A DNA stretch of 64,000 nt from Cylindrotheca closterium (taxonomy: Eukaryota; Bacillariophyta; Bacillariophyceae; Bacillariales; Bacillariaceae): the NCBI GenBank assembly GCA_933822405.4, contig CAKOGP040001446.1, positions 292,120 to 356,119 on the forward strand, written 5' to 3'. Positions 21,828-32,796 of this stretch are shown here, piece by piece; positions within the stretch are counted from its first letter, which is position 1, and every line of letters starts with the position of its first letter. Below the pieces are notes generated by a model, which saw nothing but the letters and a program-made list of their open reading frames with translations, was not told the DNA's origin and ran no database searches. The translations under genes were made by a program, and so were the position numbers.

Positions 21828-23834
21828 TTATTCGGAAGAAGAGTTGGATGGATCACCAGAAATATCTTTACTCCAATCATATACTAGTGCATGGTCGAGC
21901 AAATTGGCCATGGTTCCCCAGTCCTTGAGAGCATGTACAGCATCGCTCTTCTTGGCGATTGCACGCTCCAAGATATCGTTTGCCTGCAAGACTTCCAATG
22001 GTCCAAAATCATTCCGATGCCTCGAAAGAGGATGGAACGAACCCACGCCAACTTTTCCACTCGCTTCGCGGTAGAAGCCAAGAATCTCCTTATTTGTGCT
22101 GTAGGCAGGAAATCCTAAGCGCTCCCCAGTCCGTGCTGCCTTGTATTGCTTCGCAAGTACATAAGCAACTTCGCTTTCTACAGTGGACTCGTTGAGCGCG
22201 TCTGGGTGCATGTGCATGCCTGTATGGTTAATAACTTGCTGCTGCTGGTGCATCATGCGACCGTGCTGGGGTTGGTTCTGAAGCATCGGATCCATGAATG
22301 GACTTGGGCCAGACATTTGTCGCCTTGGAATTGACACTGAACCCATATTCGATGGGTGATGCATCGGGGGCATCTGTCCACGAGGTTGAAAGGGTGGCAT
22401 GGGACCATCTGGTTTATCTCGAAATGTCTCTTGCCCCATTGGTGGTAGCATTCCAGGAACAGGACGTCTGTTCACAGACTGTGTTGGAAGCCCGACCTGA
22501 GGATTCATTGGACCAGGTTGACCGCGCATCATTCCATAAGGATCGTCCGACGCCGGGAGAGCGCCGGGTAATGGTAGGTACGATTGTTCCGTCGGTCTAA
22601 CTCCTTCAGTGGAGTCAATAGCATTGGAGATTAAGCGAAGATTTTCACGCACTGACTCCGAATACATAGAAAGAATTCGATTGATGCATCCATTCGGGTT
22701 TGGCATGTTGTGATAGGGACTTGCATAATCAGGTGTGCCATCTGGGTGCTGAGCGTATCCCATAATCTGCCATTGAAGAGGATACAACCCGTTGACTACT
22801 TCATCAGCCCAATGAAGGACATTTTTCATAGAGTCTCGTAGCGTCGATAGGTCTGATCTGTCAAGGGAAACATCGGGGGGTGCATCATATCGGGCTCTGC
22901 TAGCCATGGGACTTGATATTTTTCTCTCTCCAACACCGCGACTGCCGCTTGAAGCTGCTCTTGATCTTTTGTTTCGTTTTGAACGGACGTTTACGGATGG
23001 TGTATAATCTGGGGCAACGTCCTTGAATAGCTTGGCTTTGGGATCAGGTCCTACTTGAAGCTTGAAGTCTTGGCCTTGGTGATTCTTGGAGACATCTTCT
23101 ACACGGAATCTGATCCTAGCTTTTCCGCTGTCCTTGTCGATATGAACCTTGCTAGAACCGAGAGTACGCATAACTTCTTGATTCGAGACCTTCACTGGGA
23201 TACCACTCTCCGACGCATAGCAGAGCATTGGTTGTAGCGGAATTTGTTCTCCAGTTCGTATTTGTCCATCTTTGTCGTATATCGCAACAAACAACTCCAT
23301 GCACTTGTCCCTGCCCCCTTCATCCTTGTACCAAACGTTATCCCATTCTTCCTCAAGTGTTATCTTGACTTTATAGTTGACAATTGTGATGGGTTTGGTG
23401 GATGCCCCAATAACACTTCGAGCAGATGGAGAAAGGTCATTTTTCGGTGTAAATCTAACCTCCAAACCAGCTCCCTGATCTCCTCGTATGCCATCCATGC
23501 GAATCATACACTTAATAGTACAAGTTTTTTTCTTGAGCGACAGATCTATTCTTGATGGCTCAGTTATCAGAATCGCTTCAGATGTACACTCTCGTCCATT
23601 CTTGACATGATGAAGGGAAGCACCAAGTTCAATGGGCTGAGATGACGGAGCCGAGGGGCTGGCTACTTTTGGTGTCTCCAACTGCAGCTGCACTTCGAAT
23701 GATTCGTTCGAGTAGACATAGGTAGGAGGATGCTTCCTCACAGTTATGAAGGATGATTCATCACTACTTGCACTGCCTCGAGTTCTAGGTGAATACCCAG
23801 AGCTGCTGCTTGGAGAAGAAAGCTTATCCGACAT
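21828..23834 (-). CDS. Unrecognised protein, possible nuclear regulator
   Basis: I do not recognise this 668-residue protein. The open frame starts at a TTG (23885), so I use the first ATG at 23834 (MSDKLSSPSS). Residues about 1-35 are Ser-rich. Residues about 35-280 form a beta-rich, probably globular region with tracts such as TYVYSNESFEVQLQLE, NYKVKITLEEEWDNVWYKD and ARIRFRVEDVSKNHQGQDFK. A basic cluster, RSKRNKRSR, follows and could be a nuclear localisation signal. The second half is Pro/Met/Gln-rich with a MMHQQQQV run. It ends in a charged helical segment. The overall design, a beta-sandwich followed by a basic patch and low-complexity tail, resembles beta-sandwich transcription factors, but no homology is established. 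Its 3' neighbour is convergent. Confidence 0.7.
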   Translation of the reverse strand: MSDKLSSPSSSSGYSPRTRGSASSDESSFITVRKHPPTYVYSNESFEVQLQLETPKVASPSAPSSQPIELGASLHHVKNGRECTSEAILITEPSRIDLSLKKKTCTIKCMIRMDGIRGDQGAGLEVRFTPKNDLSPSARSVIGASTKPITIVNYKVKITLEEEWDNVWYKDEGGRDKCMELFVAIYDKDGQIRTGEQIPLQPMLCYASESGIPVKVSNQEVMRTLGSSKVHIDKDSGKARIRFRVEDVSKNHQGQDFKLQVGPDPKAKLFKDVAPDYTPSVNVRSKRNKRSRAASSGSRGVGERKISSPMASRARYDAPPDVSLDRSDLSTLRDSMKNVLHWADEVVNGLYPLQWQIMGYAQHPDGTPDYASPYHNMPNPNGCINRILSMYSESVRENLRLISNAIDSTEGVRPTEQSYLPLPGALPASDDPYGMMRGQPGPMNPQVGLPTQSVNRRPVPGMLPPMGQETFRDKPDGPMPPFQPRGQMPPMHHPSNMGSVSIPRRQMSGPSPFMDPMLQNQPQHGRMMHQQQQVINHTGMHMHPDALNESTVESEVAYVLAKQYKAARTGERLGFPAYSTNKEILGFYREASGKVGVGSFHPLSRHRNDFGPLEVLQANDILERAIAKKSDAVHALKDWGTMANLLDHALVYDWSKDISGDPSNSSSE

Positions 23835-24712
23835 GACCTTTGGGATCTCGGGGGGCAGCGACCCGTGGAGACCTACCAATAACAATGAAGCAATGGCGGA
23901 GATGTGGCAATATCAAAGCTTCAGAATTTTCCTCAAGCCGTGGACGCCAGACACGCTGGAATATGCCACAGGAGGAACGTTGATGCAGTTTCTTCGTTGA
24001 GTCGTCTTGGGACCAGCGTCTCTGAGCTGCAAAATATTCACAGTCTATGGCAGTTGATGAATACTTTATTGGATTCTAGAGAGAAATCGCACATACCGGT
24101 TTTCGCCATGGAAGAGAGTCCAGGAAATTTCTTCGGATCAACTTTTCAACTGCAGAGTTTTCTCCATAGCGTGATGGGGCTTGTCTGCCTCGCGTACGGG
24201 CGTTTCAAATTTGATCTTCACTATTCAAATATACATGTGGCGTTATATGGCGGTTCAGAATTTTCTTTGAAACGCATTATCAGTTATGTTCAGTGCGTGC
24301 CGAGGTCATGATATTTTAAGTCGTGAATGTTAGTGCATGTGTCACATCTTCTTCATTTGAGTGTCTGGTTAGCGTCTGATTTCGCTCTTCGCAAGTGCAG
24401 GCGCCTCTTTTTGTCACACAGAAAGTACGTCCATAAAACAAAAGTGTTACTATAAAGTGACCGTTACTCTAAAGTGACCGACGCTTCAGCTATCTTGTCT
24501 CCTCACTCCAGTTTGGATGAAAACAGCATTCGTCCAAAACAAGAACACCAAAAATTGCTAGAAGTGCTGTCTTGGATATCTTGCAATGGCAATCTCCATA
24601 AAATAGGATGTGTAAGAAATAAAAAAGTATAATACATACAAGAACTGACGCTGATATTACAACTAACTTGATAGCAATAGCTGCTCTCTACAATCAACCA
24701 CGTTCAATTTGT
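23835..24712. other. Intergenic region, no gene recognised
   Basis: About 880 bp lie between two - strand genes. The region includes a short imperfect direct repeat, GTTACTATAAAGTGACC then GTTACTCTAAAGTGACC, at about 24444-24479. A + strand open frame (23904-24311) has no recognisable content. Confidence 0.45.
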
Positions 24713-25741
24713 TTACCGACTGGTAACTGCAACAGCTGCCTGAGTTGGTCGGTAGATATGACCACCCCAGAACTGTGGTGTTCCATCTGCTTGATAAATG
24801 GAAGGGCGATAGCCACTGTCGTTTCCTCTACTCTCAGACGGACCGTCTCGAATCGCTACATAGTAATCGGAACGTCCCGTCATCCCCGGTGGTTGACTTC
24901 TTCCATTGGCCACTGCAAAATCTCGCATCTTGATGTACCCAATTATACCCATATATGCTGCTGCCATTCCGGTGATGGACATACTCAGCACCCACATCAT
25001 ATATAGTAGTTGTGATCCACACCATCGTGTGTTGATTGCCATGACAGTATCGTCGTCCACTTCATACTGAGGAATACTCTCATAGTGATCGGAACAGTGC
25101 CCAATGATAAAGACCGACAACCAGGTAAACATCATACAAACAAAAATGCTCAGCTTCCATGGTCCACTTCTAGGCCGCATTGATTGATATCCTGATGGGT
25201 AAATGTATTTGATGGGAGCTCCGAGATAAGCGTCTCCGTACTTTTCATCATATGTTGCATCGACGATTGTTGGGTGATAATATTGCTGCTCTTGGTGTAG
25301 TCGGCTCTGTGACGTTTGCGAAAAGGCTGAATATATCATGTACTCCGATGGTAAAGTTCCATGCGGCGAGAAAGGGTATCTCGAATCACCTCCCCCTTCG
25401 TTTGTTCGTCTGGATGAAGCCGTGGACTGATCATCAAACACAACGGTTCCCGATTCCGCATCACCATCTTGCGGCCTTATATTCGATTGCTGATTCGGCA
25501 TCGTTTGCTGTTGCTGGTGCTGTGGAGTTGAAATATTTTGTTGCAGCTCTTGCTGTTGTTGTCTATACTTTGACTTTCCATCGTCGTTTGATGTTGCAGG
25601 AGCAACTGTTTGGGCAAACTCATTTATAGCATATTGATACGACGGGCTCGACTGTACAGTGCCATCGCGGCCGACAGCTCCTGGTGACTTAACGCGCTTC
25701 TTTGCTTTGTCGTGCTTTTTAAATATATGCTTCACACCCAT
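24713..25741 (-). CDS. Hypothetical two-helix membrane protein
   Basis: This single-exon gene encodes 342 residues and I do not recognise it. The N terminus is basic (MGVKHIFKKHDKAKKRVK) and is followed by a Gln-rich, polar, probably disordered region to about residue 190. Two hydrophobic segments follow: WKLSIFVCMMFTWLSVFIIG at about 195-215 and LLYMMWVLSMSITGMAAAYMG at about 245-265. They are separated by an acidic loop. The polar tail of about 70 residues is Tyr/Gly-rich. The layout suggests a membrane-anchored protein with cytosolic tails; no function can be assigned. The start ATG is unambiguous. Confidence 0.65.
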   Translation of the reverse strand: MGVKHIFKKHDKAKKRVKSPGAVGRDGTVQSSPSYQYAINEFAQTVAPATSNDDGKSKYRQQQQELQQNISTPQHQQQQTMPNQQSNIRPQDGDAESGTVVFDDQSTASSRRTNEGGGDSRYPFSPHGTLPSEYMIYSAFSQTSQSRLHQEQQYYHPTIVDATYDEKYGDAYLGAPIKYIYPSGYQSMRPRSGPWKLSIFVCMMFTWLSVFIIGHCSDHYESIPQYEVDDDTVMAINTRWCGSQLLYMMWVLSMSITGMAAAYMGIIGYIKMRDFAVANGRSQPPGMTGRSDYYVAIRDGPSESRGNDSGYRPSIYQADGTPQFWGGHIYRPTQAAVAVTSR

Positions 25742-26418
25742 CGTCTACGACAACTCGTTTGTGATGAAGGGTTTACCTCCTGCTGTGTATTGCTTTCGTC
25801 ATTGCCGTTGAAAAACGAAACTTGCTTACGCTCAGTGAAGGGGCTTCGTTAGTGTCAAAATCGAATTGACAAAGAAGAAACCATTGCTATTGCTACAGGT
25901 ACCGGTACACTAGTCCAACCGATAAAGATCGAAGGCAAAACATCTTGCTAACATAATGAAGATCCGACGTATGCCGTAGGTCGTTCTTCTGATAGCACTG
26001 TCTTCGTTGATTCTTTCAGTGAAAGGTCCTTTAATGAAAGGTAGTAGTGGATAATTCATTCTCAATTCGGAGCCTTCATCTGGGGAGTCAGTTGCCGTGA
26101 ATCGGTTGATACTTGCCATGCGATACACAAATTTTGGTCACATTCCATACTCTTCTGAAACGATATTGGCTTCTCCCATTTTCCATCGCTGCTCGTTCAT
26201 GCCGCTGATTCAGGTCGGGCTCGGGCTGGGCTGCTGGGCACTTTCATCCCAATTGATAACATACCGTGCCTCTTGGAGCCGAATATTACTAGCTCACCAC
26301 TGTCGCGTCATTGCATAATATTGTCAATTTACATGCCATCGTCCTGTTTTCATGATTTCATAGTTTCAATTGTGACCATGATGCAATTAATGACTCTATT
26401 GATAGAGATGAGATGAGT
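25742..26418. other. Intergenic region with a GGTACCGGTAC motif
   Basis: This 677-bp spacer lies between two - strand genes. GGTACCGGTAC at 25898-25908, about 160 bp upstream of the membrane-protein ATG, is another instance of the recurrent GTAC palindrome. No gene is recognised. Confidence 0.5.
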
Positions 26419-27198
26419 TCAATTTGCACCATCGTCCCGTGCAAACAAAGTTGGCTGAAGCGTCGGTGGCGACGTTGGAGCTGGCGTAATCAGGGTTACT
26501 GAGCGGTCACTTCCATTTGAAATTGCAACACCAGTGAAAACCCCCCCACCGTATGCTAGGACAACTAGTACAATCAGCATCCAGATGATAAAAGTTTTCT
26601 TGTGGCTCTTGCTCAAGATCGTGTCTGAGTCAATATTGCTCTTTTCGCGAACGAGTGGATCATCCACCCCTACGTCGCTTGGGTCGGATCTACTTGTTCC
26701 GTCCCTTGAACGTTTCACTGTTATTCTTCTGGGTCCCCCATTTTTAGTCCTAGCTGTACTTTCTTTGTGAGCACTTTTTCCGTGCTCTTCATCTCGAAAC
26801 TCATCCGCAAGGGAAGGAGGGTCTGGTGATTTTCCAGAGGATGGATTTCCTGCTTTCGTAGATTTTCCGTCATCTGGTGGTTGTTTCTCTGGACTCTCCT
26901 TGTCGACTGTGATGTCAACGCTTGGTACTGTGTCTTCACATGTATTGTCCCCAATCGACGCTTCCGATTCCGACAGAACGTCCGAATCTGAGTACACCCG
27001 ACCAGTCATTAGTAACCGTCTCCTACCTCCTGGACTCATCATACTAGTTGGTAAAATTGCGCCGTCTCTATTGTCACAATATTCTTCCTCCATACTTGGT
27101 ACGGCATTTTGTTCAAGAAAGCTATCATCGATGCTCGGCATTGATTGGCCGTCCGGGATATGCCGCTTTCCTTGACGGCTTGAATCGGTATTCATCAT
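26419..27198 (-). CDS. Single-pass membrane protein with Pro/Thr-rich end
   Basis: This predicted protein has 259 residues from the first ATG at 27198; the open frame extends to a TTG at 27258. A long acidic, Ser-rich cytosolic region contains SDSDVLSESEASIGDN and a basic patch (TVKRSRDG). It is followed by one strong membrane helix, FIIWMLIVLVVLAYGGGVF, near residue 205. A short Pro/Thr tail, TPAPTSPPTLQPT, ends at DDGAN. In diatoms this architecture normally leads into a large extracellular domain, often leucine-rich repeats, after the PTxxPT linker. Here the frame stops right after the linker, so this may be a truncated receptor-like protein. No downstream exon was evident in the next few hundred bases. 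Confidence 0.65.
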   Translation of the reverse strand: MMNTDSSRQGKRHIPDGQSMPSIDDSFLEQNAVPSMEEEYCDNRDGAILPTSMMSPGGRRRLLMTGRVYSDSDVLSESEASIGDNTCEDTVPSVDITVDKESPEKQPPDDGKSTKAGNPSSGKSPDPPSLADEFRDEEHGKSAHKESTARTKNGGPRRITVKRSRDGTSRSDPSDVGVDDPLVREKSNIDSDTILSKSHKKTFIIWMLIVLVVLAYGGGVFTGVAISNGSDRSVTLITPAPTSPPTLQPTLFARDDGAN

Positions 27199-27399
27199 AG
27201 TGCAATGATGGAAAAGTTCGATAGTTGAAGCGTTTTTGTTGAGAAGAGCGCTCAACAAATTTGGTGACGCGTGATTTTGACAGAGGAAGGGCCAAACGCG
27301 GTGCTAAAACAGTACAGCCCGTGTACATGGTGCACATACGAAAATAGACCCCCACGCAAGCACAATGTCAATAAAAAGTCTACAGTACACTAATAATCT

Positions 27400-30362
27400 T
27401 TAAAACTGCTTTGCCTTCTGAATCACTCCATCAATCTTGGAGACATCAGAGCATGTGAATTGGGCACTGTCCTTCTTGCCTCCTCCCTTTCCACCGGTAC
27501 CTTCGGTTGCAGAAGTTACCCAGGCTTTGCAATCAACATCCACTCCCTTTGGAGCAAATGTCATAACTAAAAACTTGTCCGAACTCTCATCGGCAGAAAT
27601 GAGCAGAAGGGCCTTATCCTTGATCTTCTTTCCGAATGCCTGTGTGACGCTCTTTGCGACCTTTCCTTCAACACCGAAATCGAATCGGAAGACAACCTTG
27701 TTGCCCTCAGTTTTCTCACCTGCCTCGATAGCCTTCACCTTGATTTCGTCCGTCATACCAGCAAGCTTCTTCTTCTTCATTTGAAGGACCTTCTTTTGAA
27801 GCGAAGAGATGGCTTCTCTGTATACGATCTTCTTTGCAGCGGAAATTGAAAGAGCATCCAATTCTAGAGACAGCTCCTTCACCTTGTTCTCAAGATCATC
27901 CTCGATCTTCTCGGTAGCTGCAAGTTTGGTGCCAAATCCTTCGGCAGCGGCGATGGCCTTCTTTGCATCAGCCTGTGTCACGAAAAGAACCCGTCTGATA
28001 CCCTTGGCGATACCCTCTTCATTCAGCAAGCAGAATGCTTCTGCTTCCTTTGTGTTACTCAGGTGTGTTCCTCCGCAAAATTCAACACTGTAGTTCTTCC
28101 ACATTTCATCTTCTGGCTGGGCCAACATGTCTGGAATTTTGGCAGGAGCAATGGCAACAACACGGACGGGATCGGGGTACTTCTCACCGAATACAGCACG
28201 AAGCGATGAAATCTTCTTGGCAGCTTCTAAAGGAGAGACATAGGATTCGACTGGAAGACCAAGTTGGATTGTGTCTTGGCAGATCTTCTCAATCTCGGTC
28301 AACTCCTTGGAAGACAAGGCACCGTTCCATGAAAAATCAAATCGAGATCTAGCTTCATCAAGGAAAGAACCCTTTTGGTCAATGCCTACACTTGGTGGCT
28401 TGCCATCCTTGGTAGGTCTGGTGACCAAGACCTCTTGCAAGGCATAGTTCAGGATGTGTGTCATCGTGTGGTTGGCAGCAATGGGGGAACGACGAACGTA
28501 ATCGACACTGCAGGCAACAGAATCTCCCACGGATAGAGATCCTTCGGTAACCTCGCCGATGTGAAGGATAAATTGTCCATATGATTGAACATTGGTGACC
28601 TTGATAGTGGCACTTCCAGATTTCAAGGTACCGATATCATATACTTGTCCTCCAGCCTCGGCGTAGAAGCTAGTCTTGTCCAAGATGACTGCAATAGTCG
28701 AACTTTCGGACGTGATGGTGTCAACAAATCCAATCTTGTCTTCGGTTTCACCTCTTCCAATAAACAGAGCCTTGACGGCGCATCCCTTCAACTCCTTGCC
28801 CCATACATATTTTTCGCTGTCATCAGTTCCGGGAACACCCTTGCTGACCAAGTGAGCAGTTTGTTCGGCAACCATTCGCATGTCTTTTCCAGATCCAGCA
28901 GCCATCTTTGCGGTGTGTGCGGCAGCACTCAACTCTTGTTCGTGCTTCATCTTGGCTTCGAATCCTGCAATATCAACCGTCAATCCCTTTTCTTCGGCCA
29001 TGAGCTCAGTCAAATCGATGGGGAATCCCATTGTTGTGTACAAGAAGTGAGCATCCTCGCCAGGGAAAACCTTCGTGTCACCAAGCTTTTCGGCCAATTC
29101 GGTGAACTTTTGAAGACCCCTGTCCAATGTCTTGGAAAAGGATTCTTCTTCATCACGAATGACGGCGGCAACGAGGTCTTGTTTTTCCTTCAATTCAGGG
29201 AAGATGTTTCCCATGACTTCAACCAACTTTGGCAAAAGTGTGGAGAAAAATCCCAACTCCGCTCCCAAGTTTTGACGACCATATCGGACGGCACGACGCA
29301 ACACACGTCGAAGGACGTATCCACGTCCGTCATTGGAAGGCATGGCTCCATCGGCAATGGCAAAACTCAATGTACGAATGTGATCAGCAACCACACGGTA
29401 GGCCATATCCACAAAGCCCTCATCCTCGGCTCCTACCTTTCCAGCGTACGGTCGGGCTCCAGTGACCTTTTGGATTTCTTCAAAGAGCGGGATGAAGATA
29501 TCCGTGTCGTAGTTGGAGTCGACACCTTGCAAAATACTAGTCAGACGTTCGAAACCCATACCAGTATCAACGTGTTGGGCAGGAAGTTGTCTCAAGGAAC
29601 CATCAGCCTCGCGGTTGTATTGAATGAACACATTGTTCCAGATTTCAATGACATCTGGTAGATCGGCATTTACCATGGCTGAAGCATCACGTCCTCCAAT
29701 TCTGTCATAGTGAATTTCCTACAAAAGAAAAAAGATGATATCAGAACTTCTGCAATGTGCATCGTCCTGTCTGCCATGAAACTGAAACTCACCGTACAGG
29801 GTCCGCAAGGTCCTGTGGCACCCATCTCCCAAAAGTTATCCTTGGCATCAAAGGGCAATACTCTTTCCGGAGGCAAAAATTGCAACCAAATTTGCCTAGC
29901 TTCTTCATCACTGGGTGATTGCTCATCACCTCCAAAGTAAGTTGCGTACAATCTGTTTGGATCGAGTTTATATTCCTCTGTCAAACATTGCCATGCCATT
30001 TCAATGGCTTCCTTCTTGAAGTAATCTCCAAAGGACCAGTTACCCAACATCTCAAAAAAAGTGTGGTGATAAACATCCTTTCCAACATCATCCAAATCAT
30101 TGTGCTTTCCTCCGGCACGAATACACTTTTGAGAGTTGACAGCGCGCTTGAGGTGTACCATTGGAAGACCAGGATCACAAGTTCCCAAGAAAAGTGGCTT
30201 GTATTGATTCATTCCAGCGTTGGTGAACAGCAAGGTTGGATCGTCGACTGGAACACATGGACTGGACGGCCAGAACTTGTGGCCATGTTTCTTCTCAAAG
30301 AAGTCAAAGAAGGTCTGACGAACCTTGTCCATTGGCCATTCTTTTGCGGCATCCGATGTCAT
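27400..30362 (-). CDS. Alanyl-tRNA synthetase
   Basis: This class II synthetase charges tRNA-Ala. Two exons (29793-30362 and 27400-29718) are joined by a 74-bp GT-AG intron in phase 0, giving GPCGPCT then [12 protein letters not shown], for 962 residues, the usual length. Class II catalytic motifs are visible in the first 260 residues ([38 protein letters not shown]). The editing domain carries the zinc-site residues of the HxxxH motif (HTMTH, about residue 606) and CGGTH (about 739). The C-terminal DHHA1-like, Gly-rich region closes with [17 protein letters not shown]. The N terminus lacks a clear presequence, so it is probably the cytosolic enzyme; organellar dual targeting by another start is not excluded. 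It shares a promoter region with the divergent EBP1 gene. Confidence 0.96.
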
Positions 30363-30730
30363 TTTGCGTCGTTTGGTGATGGGAACCGTAACTTTCCTTA
30401 TGCAATGACGGTGGACTGTGGGTATGTTCAGTCCAGGACTGACCCAAACAAAAAAGTAAATCTGGCCCCATTTTTCACGGGTTTCAGGGCAAAACGCTTC
30501 CGCGTGGAACTTAAGTCCCCCAAATAGAGCTATATTTGGGGGAAATCCTGGCGCGACGGGGATAACCCGGATTCCACGTTTTGTGGTCGTGAATGCGGTG
30601 AGGGTTGACGGTTGGACGGTGTCCTGTGAATTTGAGAACGACAGGTTTTGTACACCACCCCATCTCGACTACTTTTCCTACAAATCAATCGTTGCTTGTT
30701 CGTTTCAACAGCAGATCCAAAATTAGCAAT
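30363..30730. promoter_or_regulatory. Bidirectional promoter between AlaRS and EBP1
   Basis: This 368-bp spacer separates the divergent ATGs of two translation-related genes, so it must carry both promoters. It contains a perfect inverted repeat at 30517-30542. GC-rich words such as CGCTTCCGCG and TGGCGCGACGG lie around the repeat. Confidence 0.7.
30517..30542. repeat. Perfect 10-bp inverted repeat in shared promoter
   Basis: CCCCCAAATA and TATTTGGGGG flank a GAGCTA spacer, giving a 26-bp dyad near the middle of the shared promoter. It could bind a dimeric factor or form a cruciform. Confidence 0.8.
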
Positions 30731-32604
30731 ATGAGTGACGACGAAGTAAGCACCAACGAAGCCGAAGAAGAGCAAGATATCACTGATCTTTCCAATAGGT
30801 AAGCAAACACTTCCATCATCCGTAACAATTGATTGATGGGCCAGAGTCAGAACTATATACTCAATCACTCTTCTGTTGTCATTCTTCCATTTCCGAATCC
30901 TCCTCCTTTCTCCCAACTCAATCTTACAGCGATGTCTGCACAAAGTACCAAGAAGCTGCCAAAATTGTCAATTTGGCTTTGGAAGGTCTAGTCTTGCAAT
31001 GCATTCCAGGTGCGAAAGTTTTGGATCTCTGCGAATTCGGACACACTGTCATGGAAGCACAAGCCGCCAAGCTGTATCAAAAGAAGGTTAACGGTGTTGC
31101 TATTGATAGAGGAGTTTCTTTCCCAGTCTGTATCTCTGTCAACGATGTTGTCTGCAATCATTCTCCTCTTCCCACAGAGGAAAGAGTAAGTTTCTTATTG
31201 TCGCTTTTCACATACACGTTTGGAGCAAAATACCAGGCAACTGTAGGTTCCGCTACATGGTTTGATATTCATTCCGCAACCTGTCGAGGTCGTTATACCA
31301 AGTGCATCACGAGCTTGCCTATGTTCCATTGCCTTTGTGCATGGTGACAGCGCCTTTCCTTTGTGAAAGAAGGCATGCCGAGACTGGTGCACAGGCCGTT
31401 AATGACAGGAAGAGTAAAAAAGAGAGCACTCGTGTAGTTGCAGTCGCATCACCCTTAGCGGGGTCGATCCTGTGATTCTGTTCTCTTGGAAAGGCGTCGC
31501 CTGTTTCATGTGTGTTCGTGTTTGTGTGTGTGCTTTGCACCACCCTCCAGTAGGCCCTCTGTTTCCATGGTTGCCTGGCACACATGTTGGTCCATGTCTT
31601 TCACATTTTCCTTTCGTACAAGAAAGAAATATGCACTTTGATGATAGAAATCCGACAAGAATGAAATGAAATGCTCACCTTTTGTCCGTCTCTTGCGTAT
31701 TTTCATTTTGTAACAGCCACCTTTGAAGGTTGGGGATATCGTGAAAATGGATTTGGGGTGCCACATTGACGGTTACATTGCAGTTGCAGCACACACCTGT
31801 GTTGTTACTGAATCTCCAGAGGCCCAACCAGAGAAGGATGAGGAACTTGGAAATGTTGCTGTTGCCGCCTACAATGCCATGTTGGTTGCCGCTGCTTCGA
31901 TAAAAGCAGGAGCAACCAATGCTGATGTCACAAAGGCTGTTGAACGTGTCGCCAGTGCATATGGTGTCACACCAATTTCTTCGGTCCGAATGCACCAAAT
32001 GAAACGTTATGTCTTGGATGGTGTCAAGGAAGTGGCTTTGAAGGCTCCTGTTCCCGATGACCCAGAAGAAGAAAAGGTCCCAGAATGCACCTTTGAGCAA
32101 GCTGAGGTCTACGCTGTTGATGTTGCCATGTCTACGGGAGATGGCAAGGCCCGACCAGGTGAATTTAGAACCACTGTTTTCAAGCGCAATGTGGAGCAAC
32201 AATACCACCTTAAGGTCAAGGCTTCTCGTCAATTGTTGGCGGAAGTTGACAAGAAATTCCCCACTCTTCCTTTCACAATGCGCCACTTGAGCGATCTTCG
32301 TTCGGCCAAGTTGGGTATCACTGAATGTATCACTCACGGTCTATTGACCCCTTACCCAAGCATGCACGACTATTCTGGAAAGGTTGCACACTTCAAGTGC
32401 ACTGTACTGCTACTTCCCTCTGGAACTGCCCGAGTAACAGGATTGACTCTTCCATCTTATTTCACAACCGACAAGGCAGCAGATGAAGAAACCCAAAAGG
32501 TCCTCACGGAAATTGCCGATGCTGAAGCCAAAAAGGCCGCCAAGAAGGCAGCAAAGAGGAAGAACAAGAAAAAGAAGAAGGTTGAGGTTACCCTTTCTGC
32601 TTAA
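30731..32604 (+). CDS. EBP1/PA2G4-like proliferation-associated protein
   Basis: This is a methionine-aminopeptidase-fold (pita-bread) protein of 403 residues, of the EBP1/PA2G4 family that binds ribosomes and structured RNA. Its three exons are 30731-30798, 30930-31185 and 31717-32604, with GT-AG introns of 131 and 531 bp that restore SDVCTKYQEAA and TEERPPLKVGDIVKMDLG. Diagnostic stretches are FPVCISVNDVVCNHSPL, DLGCHIDGYIAVAAHT and IGVTPIS-type sequence around HQMKRYVLDG. Catalytic metal ligands of true aminopeptidases are not all present in the family. The Lys-rich tail KRKNKKKKKVE is the typical C-terminal RNA/ribosome-binding end. The divergent pairing with AlaRS fits co-expressed growth genes. 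Confidence 0.93.
31186..31716 (+). other. Long intron 2 of the EBP1-like gene
   Basis: At 531 bp this is the longest intron in the window, while most are 60-150 bp. I looked for box C/D or H/ACA snoRNA signatures. A TGATGATA word occurs at about 31639-31647 but no matching D box was seen, so I call no RNA gene. Confidence 0.6.
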
Positions 32605-32796
32605 AGAACCAGTGATTTGCGCTGCACTTATTCTTGCAAGTGCAGCTCGTCCGATCCATAATTAGAGTTCATTCGCAAAAAGAGCAGTCTATCTACTGTT
32701 GTATGGTTTTGTGTTGCTAGTAACAAAACTCGCCTGTTTATATTGCAAAATTCTATCTACTGTAGCTGGGCAGCCTTTCATCGTTGCGTCAGACGA

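Noticed and set aside
23904..24311. 135-codon + strand open frame
   Set aside because: It starts inside the 5' flank of the unrecognised nuclear-type gene and has no recognisable content.
24444..24479. Short imperfect tandem repeat GTTACTxTAAAGTGACC
   Set aside because: It has two units only, with no gene or structure associated.
28585..29661. 358-codon open frame antisense to alanyl-tRNA synthetase
   Set aside because: It is a shadow of biased codons in a certain gene; composition is unlike a real protein.
31186..31716. Possible intronic snoRNA in EBP1 intron 2
   Set aside because: A C-box-like TGATGATA occurs, but no D box or terminal stem was found at a suitable distance.
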